NCBI GenBank assembly: GCA_022710245.1
Contig: JAKLHH010000376.1
Span: forward strand, 1 to 7,205
DNA from: Myxococcota bacterium
GTDB lineage: Bacteria; Myxococcota; Polyangia; GCA-2747355; JAKLHH01
DNA length: 7,205 nucleotides
Direction: 5' to 3'
This document shows, one piece after another, positions 1 through 4,980 of this stretch; position 1 is the first letter of the stretch, and the number at the start of each line of letters is the position of its first letter. The position numbers and the translations under genes are program-made. The notes below the pieces were generated by a model. That model saw nothing but the letters and a program-made list of their open reading frames with translations, searched no databases and was not told the DNA's origin.

Positions 1-738
1 GGCCGCGACGTCCGCGTCCCGGATGCGCGAGTTTGCCGCCGAGAGGTTCTCGGTCATCGCGGCGAGGTTGTTGATGGTGGAGAAGAGGCGGTTCTGCTTG
101 GCGCCGTAGACGCCGCGCTGCAGGCTGAGGGTGTTCAGCGCAGTGTCGATGTGCGCCAGCGCGGAGAGCGCGCCCGCGGCCTGGCTGATGGTGTCGGTCG
201 TCAGGCTCGCGTTGAGCGCCGACGCGGTCGACTTGGTGATGGAGACCGTGATGCGGTCGTTGCTGGTCGCGCCGATGCCGACCTGGAAGGTCACTCCCGC
301 GGACTGCACGCCGTTCAGCAGCTTGAGGCCGGCGAACTCGGTCGTCTCGGCGATGCGGTTGATCTCCTGCCGCAGGGCCGTGAACTCGTTGTTCAGGGCC
401 ACGCGCTCGGAGGTGCCGAGCGTGCCGTTGGCCGACTGCACCGCGAGCTCGCGCATGCGGATCAGCATGTCGCTGGTCTCGTTGAGCGCGCCCTCGGCCG
501 TCTGCAGCATGGAGATGCCGTCGTTGGCGTTCCGCTGGGCCTGGGAGAGCCCGCGGGTCGCCGCGCGCAGCTTCTCGCTGATGGCGAGGCCGGCCGCGTC
601 GTCCGCGGCCGAGGTGATGCGCAACCCTGAGGAGAGGCGCGACATCGAGCGGTTCAGCGTCCGCTCGTTGACCGCCAGGTTGCGCTGGGCGTTGAGCGAG
701 CCGATGTTGGTCTGCAGATCCAGTGACGCGAGGGGCAT
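1..738 (-). CDS. fliC: Flagellin, filament subunit (C-terminus cut off by window edge)
   Basis: The protein is the structural subunit of the flagellar filament, exported by the flagellar type III system. The 246 visible residues begin [20 protein letters not shown] and carry the conserved N-terminal D0/D1 helices, including [20 protein letters not shown] at about 33-52. [13 protein letters not shown] at about 94-106 matches the conserved D1 segment that also contains the TLR5-recognised surface in enteric flagellins. The C-terminal D1/D0 return begins near [10 protein letters not shown] (about 199) and runs to RIRDADVAA at the edge. Only about 20-35 residues should be missing, so the full protein would be about 275 residues. 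Only some 50 residues separate the conserved halves, which means the outer D2/D3 domains are essentially absent. The ATG at 738-736 has AGGAGA 5 bases upstream. It follows fliD on the same strand but has its own sigma-28-like promoter. The family assignment is certain; the symbol fliC rather than hag or fla is convention. Confidence 0.96.
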   Translation of the reverse strand, partial: MPLASLDLQTNIGSLNAQRNLAVNERTLNRSMSRLSSGLRITSAADDAAGLAISEKLRAATRGLSQAQRNANDGISMLQTAEGALNETSDMLIRMRELAVQSANGTLGTSERVALNNEFTALRQEINRIAETTEFAGLKLLNGVQSAGVTFQVGIGATSNDRITVSITKSTASALNASLTTDTISQAAGALSALAHIDTALNTLSLQRGVYGAKQNRLFSTINNLAAMTENLSAANSRIRDADVAA

Positions 739-807
739 GAGTCTCTCCTGTGAGCGAGGCGCCGGCTCCCTTGCCGTCCGCTTTCGCGCCTGAGCTATTC
801 GTTCCTA

Positions 808-835
808 TCAACGCCACGTCGAGGCGGGACTTGAG
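808..835 (-). promoter_or_regulatory. Sigma-28-like promoter of the flagellin gene
   Basis: On the minus strand, CTCAAG (835-830) is followed 14 bases later by GGCGTTGA (815-808). The same element with the same spacing precedes flaG and flgM. It resembles the FliA consensus TAAAGTTT-N11-GCCGATAA. Transcription would start near 801, giving a leader of about 63 bases before the flagellin ATG. This is the weakest of the three matches in its -10 part (GG instead of GC at the start). The element lies in the 120-base gap after fliD, so the flagellin gene can be transcribed separately from fliD. No convincing T-tailed terminator is visible in this gap. Confidence 0.6.
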
Positions 836-858
836 CGGATCCCGCGAGGGGCAGCGCG

Positions 859-2211
859 CTACGAGATCTTCAGCTGGCTTCCCTGGCTCTGCAGGCTGGA
901 GAGCAGCGTCTCCAGCGCGGTGAACTGCTTCTTCAGCCCGGCCTCGTAGGTGTCGACGCTCCGCTGCAGCGCCGCGACCCTGGTGTCGATCGACTCGACG
1001 GTGTCGGTGAGGCCGCTCTGGCGCGCCGCGAGGAGGCCGGTGGAGCTGCGGAGGATGTCATCCAGCGCGCTGATCAGGCGCACGGCGACGCCGTCGTTGT
1101 CGGTGCTCGAGTTGTTGTCGCTGTAGCTGAAGAGCGCGGTGACGCTGTCGAGATCGGTGGTGATCGCCTTCTTCAGCGCGGAGGTGTCGAGGGTGAGGCT
1201 CCCGTCGCGGTTGGTGGAGATCCCCACCCGCGAGAGCGCCTTGTAGTCGCCGGTCACCGCGCTCACCTGGCCCGAGATGATCGACTGCAGCCGGCGCTTG
1301 ATCTCGAGCAGCGTCGAGTCGCCGATCAGGCTGTCGGTCTTCGCCTCGCCGCTGTAGGTGTTCTGCTTCTTGATCAGCGCCATCGCCGAGTTGTAGGCGC
1401 TGACCATCGTCTGCACCTTCGCCGCGATGGCGTCCGGGTCGGCGGCGATGGTGAGGGTGACCGGGGTGGCGCTCGGCTTCACCAGGTTCAGCGTGGTCCC
1501 GGGGAGCGCGTCGCTGATCTGGTTGCTGGCGCGGTAGATGTCGTTGCCGTCGATCTGGATCCAGGCGTCCACCGCCGCTTGCGCGGGCGTGCTCGTGCTC
1601 AGGCCCAGCGTGGTCGCCAGCGTGCCGGTCTCGCTGAAGCTGACCGCGCCAGCGGCGCCGAGCTGGGTGCCGTTGATCAGCAGCCGGTACTGGTTGTCGG
1701 AGTACTTCACCACCGAGGCGGTGACCCCCGCGTTGGCGCCATTGATCGCGGTGGCGACGCCCTGCAGGGTCTGCGTGCTCTGGTCGATGGTGATGGTCTT
1801 CCAGGTCCCGCTCCCCACCTGGATGCCGAGCGTGCCGCTGCCGACCTGGTTCAGGCCATCGGACGACGCGACCGTGTTGCTGTAGGAGCGCTGGGCGGCC
1901 GCCAGGCGCTGCACGACCACCGGGTAGGTCCCCGGCGCCGCCGAGCTCGTCGCGGCGGCGGTGAGCGTGGTCGTGTCGCTGCTCGAGGCGGCGAAGCTGC
2001 GGACCTCCTTGGAGGTGTCGAGGGCGAGCGCCGCGGTGCGGAGGGAGCCGAGACGGCTGCTCAGGTCGGAGAGGACCGAGAGCTTGGTGTTGATGGAGGT
2101 CTTCTTGCTCTCGAGCTGGGTGATCGGCTGCTTGGCGACCTGCACCAGGGCGCTGATGATCGACGCGGTGTCGAGCCCGCTCGCCAGACCGTTGAAGGTG
2201 ATCTCGGACAT
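859..2211 (-). CDS. fliD: Flagellar filament capping protein FliD (HAP2)
   Basis: FliD forms the cap at the tip of the growing filament and folds exported flagellin into place. The 450-residue product is close to the usual length. Its N-terminus MSEITFNGLASGLDTASIIS is the FliD_N signature (N(G/F)LASGLD), followed by the coiled segment QPITQLESKKTSINTKLSVL. The middle (about 75-230) is the Ser/Thr/Ala-rich, beta-type cap region. The C-terminal FliD_C part contains ADPDAIAAKVQTMVSAYNSA (about 257-276) and DSLIGDSTLLEIKRRLQSII (about 294-313). It ends in a long helix, about 395-445, that would form the D0/D1 coiled coil. The ATG at 2211 is well supported by GAGGAGGAAGG some 5-15 bases upstream; the gene ends in TAG. 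It lies 77 bases after flaG without an obvious promoter between, so the two are probably co-transcribed. Confidence 0.97.
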   Translation of the reverse strand: MSEITFNGLASGLDTASIISALVQVAKQPITQLESKKTSINTKLSVLSDLSSRLGSLRTAALALDTSKEVRSFAASSSDTTTLTAAATSSAAPGTYPVVVQRLAAAQRSYSNTVASSDGLNQVGSGTLGIQVGSGTWKTITIDQSTQTLQGVATAINGANAGVTASVVKYSDNQYRLLINGTQLGAAGAVSFSETGTLATTLGLSTSTPAQAAVDAWIQIDGNDIYRASNQISDALPGTTLNLVKPSATPVTLTIAADPDAIAAKVQTMVSAYNSAMALIKKQNTYSGEAKTDSLIGDSTLLEIKRRLQSIISGQVSAVTGDYKALSRVGISTNRDGSLTLDTSALKKAITTDLDSVTALFSYSDNNSSTDNDGVAVRLISALDDILRSSTGLLAARQSGLTDTVESIDTRVAALQRSVDTYEAGLKKQFTALETLLSSLQSQGSQLKIS

Positions 2212-2288
2212 GATGCCTTCCTCCTCTTCGTCGCCGCAGCTCCGAATGGACGCCCCTTCGCGCCGTGTGCTCGCGTCGCCCAGCTCGC

Positions 2289-2627
2289 TCAGAGGACGCG
2301 GTCGAGGAGCTGCGTGCGCCCGCCTCTGAGGAGCGCCGCCAGCCGGAGCAGCTCCGGCGCGGAGACGTGACGGAGCAGCCGCCGCGCCGCGCCCTCGGTC
2401 ACGTAGAGCGCGTGCATGCCCGCCTGCGCGTCGAAGGCGAGCTCGAGGCCGCGACCCGCGCTGGCAGCAGCCGCGCGCACCTCCGCGACGGCCTGCTCGA
2501 GCTCCGGATCGGGCCGCTCGTCGTCACCCCGACCGCGTGCATCACCCCCGCCGCCGCCGCGATGGCGATCGACGGCCACGGTCCGGGCCACCTCCCCGCT
2601 GCGATCGATGCTCTCGGCACGGCGCAC
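2289..2627 (-). CDS. flaG: FlaG-family protein, divergent
   Basis: FlaG proteins are small accessory factors, usually encoded beside fliD, that influence filament length; their mechanism is poorly known. This product is short (112 residues from the chosen start). It has a disordered Gly/Arg/Asp-rich first third and a C-terminal domain of FlaG type. The conserved pattern is LELAFDAQAGMHALYVTEGA (about 61-80), then ARRLLRHVSAPELLRLAALL, which replaces the usual 'VIRQIPPEE' segment and lacks its IP pair. I chose the GTG at 2627 because GAGGGA precedes it by 5 bases and because a sigma-28-like -10 box overlaps the other in-frame GTG at 2657, which has no ribosome site. A start at 2657 would add 10 residues. 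Position before fliD supports the call; the low similarity keeps it below certainty. Confidence 0.78.
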   Translation of the reverse strand: MRRAESIDRSGEVARTVAVDRHRGGGGGDARGRGDDERPDPELEQAVAEVRAAAASAGRGLELAFDAQAGMHALYVTEGAARRLLRHVSAPELLRLAALLRGGRTQLLDRVL

Positions 2628-2655
2628 GTCTTCCCTCGACAGAGCTCCGCCCGTC

Positions 2656-2683
2656 ACATCGGCGAGACCAGGTGGAGCTTGAG
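2656..2683 (-). promoter_or_regulatory. Sigma-28-like promoter of flaG-fliD
   Basis: On the minus strand, CTCAAG (2683-2678) and GCCGATGT (2663-2656) are separated by 14 bases. The -10 part matches six of eight positions of the FliA box GCCGATAA, and TCAAGCTC matches five of eight of TAAAGTTT with the expected 11-base gap. This is the best of the three such elements in the window. The predicted transcript begins near 2650, inside the longest possible flaG reading frame, and so favours the GTG at 2627 as the start codon. Confidence 0.68.
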
Positions 2684-2690
2684 GCGCTCG

Positions 2691-2726
2691 CTAGATGAAC
2701 GAGCGCGAGTTCGCTCGCTCATCTAG
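2691..2726. repeat. 15-bp inverted repeat (hairpin) upstream of flaG
   Basis: Arms at 2691-2705 and 2712-2726 (CTAGATGAACGAGCG and CGCTCGCTCATCTAG) pair over 15 positions around a 6-base loop CGAGTT, with one A-C mismatch in plus-strand RNA. In minus-strand RNA that position becomes a G-U pair, so the leftward transcript would fold with no unpaired base in the stem. A third copy of CGCTCG at 2685-2690 could pair with CGAGCG (2700-2705) instead, giving two mutually exclusive stems. No run of T follows on either strand, so a classic intrinsic terminator is not supported. The hairpin ends 8 bases before the flaG -35 element. Confidence 0.8.
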
Positions 2727-2770
2727 GTTCGTTTGAGGACGGGTCGCGCCCGCTCCCCGTCGGAAAGCTA

Positions 2771-2828
2771 CCAAATCACCGGTCACGATTCGTGGGTGAC
2801 TGTTCGAGAATCGTGACCGGTGATTTGG
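2771..2828. repeat. Perfect 21-bp inverted repeat just after the helical-protein gene
   Basis: Arms at 2771-2791 and 2808-2828 are exact reverse complements over 21 bases, with a 16-base spacer. The outer end reads CCAAATC/GATTTGG, and each arm contains the small palindrome ACCGGT. The arms are visibly richer in A and T than the surroundings. The repeat starts 2 bases after the stop codon of the upstream gene (stop at 2833-2831). It lies some 110 bases before the flaG promoter. It could be a 3' stabiliser or transcription barrier of the leftward operon, or a copy of a repetitive extragenic palindrome or MITE. No T-tract follows (the bases after it on the minus strand read TAGCTTTCCG), and no target duplication is visible at its edges. 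Confidence 0.9.
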
Positions 2829-2830
2829 CG

Positions 2831-3256
2831 TCAGACGACCTGGTGCGCGAGGCCGCTCTCGAGCTCGGCCGCCACGCCGTCCCAGCGCTGCAGCAGGGGC
2901 ACCAGCCGCGTCTCGATGTCGTCCGAGAGCGCGACCATGTCCTGCCGGGTGATCGAGTCGTCGATCGCCTTCACGGCGCCGTAGAGGTCCACCTTGAACG
3001 CGTCGGTGTTGGACGCCTGGCTCGGCCGCGCGATGGCCGCCATGTGGCCGAAGAGCTGGATGAACTGGCCGAGGTCCGAGGCGCCCCGGGCGAAGAAGAT
3101 CATCCCCTCGTCGTCCTGCCCGGCGCGCAGGCTCTCGCCGCAGGCGCTCATCGTGGTGCAGATGTGGCGCAGGTACTCCGGCGACTCGGCGAGCGCGGCG
3201 CGCGCGAGCGGGATCGGATCAGACGTGATGATGCTGGTCTCGGTGATGGCTTCCAT
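2831..3256 (-). CDS. Small helical protein of unknown family in a flagellar operon (candidate chaperone)
   Basis: The product has 141 residues and I do not recognise its family. It reads as almost entirely helical, with likely helices at about 14-45, 48-75, 85-105 and 108-135, and it ends in VPLLQRWDGVAAELESGLAHQVV. It has no signal peptide, no membrane segment and no catalytic motif. Size, helical-bundle character and position between a regulator and flaG-fliD-flagellin resemble the flagellar chaperones FliS and FliT, but the usual FliS N-terminal motif (a YDG-containing helix) is absent, so this is only a positional guess. The ATG at 3256 is chosen because GGAGGA lies 4 bases upstream. The open frame continues upstream to 3736, but that part is a shadow of the kinase-like gene. 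It follows that gene by 109 bases without an evident promoter, so co-transcription is likely. Confidence 0.82.
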   Translation of the reverse strand: MEAITETSIITSDPIPLARAALAESPEYLRHICTTMSACGESLRAGQDDEGMIFFARGASDLGQFIQLFGHMAAIARPSQASNTDAFKVDLYGAVKAIDDSITRQDMVALSDDIETRLVPLLQRWDGVAAELESGLAHQVV

Positions 3257-3302
3257 CGGCTCCTCCAGGTTCGTCGCCGGTCTCGAGCCGGCAGAGCAAG
3301 GT

Positions 3303-3365
3303 CGACAGTTGTCGTCGCGGCGGCGTCGCCCGACCGCCCAGCCCGGGCGGCGCCGCGACAGTTGT
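3303..3365. repeat. GC-rich hairpin framed by a 10-bp direct repeat
   Basis: CGACAGTTGT occurs at 3303-3312 and again at 3356-3365. Between and overlapping these, GTCGCGGCG (3314-3322) pairs with CGCCGCGAC (3351-3359), and CCGCCC (3335-3340) pairs with GGGCGG (3345-3350), giving a bulged GC-rich stem. It lies directly after the stop codon of the kinase-like gene, in the 109-base gap before the next gene. It may act as an RNA processing or stability element within the operon. No T-run follows, so a terminator is not supported, and GC-rich sequence makes such stems fairly common by chance. Confidence 0.45.
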
Positions 3366-4130
3366 TCAGTCCGCGCGGGCGCGATCGCTCCAGTCCTCCC
3401 CGGACCAGGGCAGCCCCACCACGAAGACCTGCTGCTGTACGGGGGCGCAGAGGCCGGGGAAGCGCAGGCCCCGCCTGCGGTCACGGGGCCGGTCCTCGCC
3501 CCGCGGGTTGACGACGCGGGCGTGCTGCTCGTGGTCGCTGCGCGGGAGCTCGAGGCGGAAGCGGAGGTCGTCGCGGCGCCGCTCGACGCGCAGCCGGCCG
3601 CCGAGCGCGCGCGCTGTCCGCTCGCCGACGAGGAGCTCCACCTGTCCCAGCGTGCCCACCTCGATCCAGCTCTCGGCGAAGTGCCCCTCGCCCGGCGCCG
3701 CGCGCCGTCGCGCACCCCCTCCACCTCGCCGCTCATCCTGCGCCGACCCGCAGCTGCGCTCGACGACGGTCACCGCGCGGTCGGGGAGCGCCTGGGTGAA
3801 GACGCGGACCACGCCGCGCTCGCCGTCGAGGCAGAGGTCGATGGCGCTGTCGAGCGCGTCCTCGATGGGCCTGAGCAGCATGGGCACGACCGGGAGCCGC
3901 GGGTCCTGCTGCAGGACCATGCGCACGCCCAGCGCCAGGCAGAGCGGCAGCGCGTCCTCCACGGCGGCGAGCACGATCTGGTTGAGGTCATGGAGCTCGG
4001 CCTGCTCCGGCGCCAGCACCTCCGGCTCGATCAGCCGGGCCTGACGCTTGCTCACCCGGTGCGCTCGCAGGGCGGTGAGGCCGTCGCTCCGCACGCGATC
4101 ACAGGTCTCGGCGATGAGTCTCTGCTCCAT
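3366..4130 (-). CDS. Protein with degenerate histidine-kinase-type ATPase domain
   Basis: The 254-residue product resembles the C-terminal ATP-binding half of sensor histidine kinases. HDLNQIVLAAVEDALPLC (47-64) followed by GVRMVLQQDPRLP matches the segment that leads into an HATPase_c domain. LLRPIEDALDSAIDL (85-99) stands where the N-box should be but lacks its Asn. GTLGQVELLVGERTARALGG (149-168) and FRLELP (181-186) match the G2-box helix and last strand (compare GLGL...HGG...F.L.LP). The DxGxG G1 motif is not seen: CGSAQDERRGGGG stands there instead. The first 40 residues are too short for a normal dimerisation/phosphoacceptor domain, and the last 65 or so residues are Arg-rich and unassigned. 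I infer a non-catalytic or atypical regulator. The ATG at 4130 fits the sigma-54 promoter and AGGAGAG upstream; a longer frame to 4328 would run through that promoter. It is the first gene of the leftward set. Confidence 0.75.
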   Translation of the reverse strand: MEQRLIAETCDRVRSDGLTALRAHRVSKRQARLIEPEVLAPEQAELHDLNQIVLAAVEDALPLCLALGVRMVLQQDPRLPVVPMLLRPIEDALDSAIDLCLDGERGVVRVFTQALPDRAVTVVERSCGSAQDERRGGGGARRRAAPGEGHFAESWIEVGTLGQVELLVGERTARALGGRLRVERRRDDLRFRLELPRSDHEQHARVVNPRGEDRPRDRRRGLRFPGLCAPVQQQVFVVGLPWSGEDWSDRARAD

Positions 4131-4162
4131 GTTCTTTTTGCTCTCCTGCGCCAGGGTTTCTG

Positions 4163-4178
4163 TGCAAGGCAGGTGCCA
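4163..4178 (-). promoter_or_regulatory. Sigma-54 (RpoN) promoter of the leftward operon
   Basis: On the minus strand the sequence reads TGGCACCTGCCTTGCA, which matches the RpoN consensus TGGCACG-N4-TTGCA at every fixed base except the seventh. The GG (4177-4176) and GC (4165-4164) are separated by exactly 10 bases, as this sigma factor requires. Transcription would begin near 4152, giving a leader of about 22 bases that contains AGGAGAG and leads to the ATG at 4130. This is established promoter architecture for middle flagellar genes in many Proteobacteria and Myxococcota, and it implies control by an FlrC/FleQ/NtrC-type activator encoded elsewhere. Confidence 0.85.
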
Positions 4179-4227
4179 GGGCGCGGGTGCTGGATCCTCC
4201 GGAGATCCCGTCGGCGAGCTGGCCGGG

Positions 4228-4278
4228 GCGTCAAGCGAGAGCGTCAAGGCCGGAGCTGGGGTGAGGGCGGTTTTGACG
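4228..4278. promoter_or_regulatory. Tandem CGTCAAG repeats, candidate activator-binding sites
   Basis: GCGTCAAG occurs at 4228-4235 and again at 4241-4248 (13 bases start to start). An inverted CGTCAA core (TTGACG) lies at 4273-4278. Read on the minus strand they are CTTGACGC repeats about 75-125 bases upstream of the predicted sigma-54 start site, the usual position for enhancer-binding-protein sites. The repeats are seen directly; their role as an upstream activating sequence is inferred from the distance and from the sigma-54 promoter. The stretch 4131-4422, which holds this element, has no convincing gene and serves as the divergent control region. Confidence 0.45.
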
Positions 4279-4375
4279 GTGGCGCTCGGGGCGGCGCCGC
4301 GCGTGATCAGAATAGAGAGCAGGCCCATCGAACCGGACCCAAGCCCGCGACCTCATTGGCCGCGGCACTTCAGCG

Positions 4376-4403
4376 CTCAAGGCGCCCCCCCTCCCGCCGT
4401 TGT
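4376..4403 (+). promoter_or_regulatory. Sigma-28-like promoter of flgM-flgN-flgK-flgL
   Basis: CTCAAG (4376-4381) is followed 14 bases later by GCCGTTGT (4396-4403), the same layout found before flaG and the flagellin gene. The first four bases and the spacing agree with the FliA -10 box GCCGATAA and its 11-base gap to the -35 octamer. Transcription would start near 4410, just before the GGAGG of flgM, so the leader would be very short. The spacer contains a run of seven C at 4385-4391. A sigma-28 promoter for flgM fits the known feedback loop in which FlgM restrains the same sigma factor. Confidence 0.65.
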
Positions 4404-4422
4404 CTCTAGCGGAGGCAGAACC

Positions 4423-4668
4423 GTGAAGATCACCAGCCCAGCCAGCGTCGTCCCGATGCGCCTCGTAGAGCGCGGCGAGGCGGCGACCCCATCGTCCCGC
4501 CCGACCGGCCTGCGCACAGATCGGGTCAGCCTCAGCGGCGACGTGCAGCGCCTGCAGCAGCAGGACGCCGAGCGCATCAAGGCCCTCACCGAGCAGATCG
4601 CCGAGGGGCGCTACCAGGTCGACCTCGAGCGGCTCGCCGCGGCGATCATCGCCAAGGAAGATCTGTGA
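4423..4668 (+). CDS. flgM: Anti-sigma-28 factor FlgM
   Basis: FlgM binds the flagellar sigma factor FliA (sigma-28) and holds it inactive until the hook is finished, when FlgM is exported. The 81-residue product has the family's typical size and layout. It has a polar, probably unfolded N-terminal half with the start V(M)KITSPASV, the DRVSLSGDVQRL stretch at 33-44 (compare 'D.V.LS' in the family), and the sigma-binding C-terminal helices RIKALTEQIAEGRYQVDLER (51-70) followed by LAAAIIAKEDL. The GTG start at 4423 has a perfect GGAGG 7 bases upstream; the frame is open further upstream, but that extension would run through the promoter. Its TGA overlaps the GTG of flgN by 4 bases, which suggests translational coupling. 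Confidence 0.93.
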   Translation: MKITSPASVVPMRLVERGEAATPSSRPTGLRTDRVSLSGDVQRLQQQDAERIKALTEQIAEGRYQVDLERLAAAIIAKEDL

Positions 4669-4979
4669 CCGCCCTCGATCAGCTGGAGGAGCTCCTCGCC
4701 GAGGAGCGCCGCGCCATGGTGGGCGGGGACTGGGCGACCCTCGAGGCGCTCGCGCTGCAGAAGGAGCGCCTGGCGGACGAGGTCGCTCGCGAGGCCGGCG
4801 CGCGCGTGGTGGAGCAGGTGAGGCGGGTGGCGAGCGCGGCGCGCCACAACCTCGCGCTCGCCTCGAGCCTGAGCCGCCAGATCCACGAGCTGCTGACCTG
4901 CGGTCAGCAGCCTCCCTCCTACGGCCCCTCGGGGCGGCGGCAGCGCGCCGCCCAGGCCGTGGTGAGCTGCAGGGGCTGA
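4665..4979 (+). CDS. flgN: FlgN-type chaperone for the hook-filament junction proteins
   Basis: FlgN chaperones bind FlgK and FlgL in the cytoplasm and pilot them to the flagellar export gate. The 104-residue product is helical and fits the family pattern. It opens LDQLEELLAEERRAMVGGDW, then LEALALQKERLADEV (26-40), the recurring 'gd...l..l...K..l' feature of FlgN. HNLALASSLSRQIHELL (61-77) follows, with SYGPSG near the end (compare the YgpdG-like tail of many FlgN proteins). Sequence conservation in this family is weak, so the position between flgM and flgK is the strongest support. The GTG at 4665 overlaps the flgM stop, with AAGGAAG 4 bases upstream. It ends one base before flgK. It is shorter than the enterobacterial protein (about 140). 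Confidence 0.85.
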   Translation: MTALDQLEELLAEERRAMVGGDWATLEALALQKERLADEVAREAGARVVEQVRRVASAARHNLALASSLSRQIHELLTCGQQPPSYGPSGRRQRAAQAVVSCRG

Positions 4980-4980
4980 G

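Noticed and set aside
131..793. Plus-strand open frames opposite the flagellin gene
   Set aside because: They are mirror images of a clear flagellin with its own ribosome site and promoter, and their translations show no domain.
2771..2828. Reading the 21-bp inverted repeat as an integron attC site or a standard intrinsic terminator
   Set aside because: The RYYYAAC/GTTRRRY ends of attC are absent and no integrase is near; no T-tract follows the stem on either strand.
3257..3736. An upstream extension of the helical-protein gene to 3736
   Set aside because: It overlaps the kinase-like coding region in another frame and is Arg/Ser-rich; GGAGGA directly precedes the ATG at 3256.
4131..4328. 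An N-terminal extension of the kinase-like gene to an ATG at 4328
   Set aside because: The added 66 residues are low-complexity Pro/Ala/Thr-rich and would cover the RpoN promoter; the ATG at 4130 has a ribosome site just downstream of the predicted transcript start.
4355..4375. A possible sigma-54 site on the plus strand before flgM (TGGCCGCGGCACTTCA and nearby GGCAC)
   Set aside because: The GG and GC elements are not 10 bases apart in any alignment, and RpoN tolerates little change in this spacing.
2994..4409. A 471-codon open frame on the plus strand opposite the helical-protein and kinase-like genes
   Set aside because: Composition is typical of a shadow frame, it has no ribosome site that I can see, and it crosses the sigma-54 promoter region and the hairpins without any domain.
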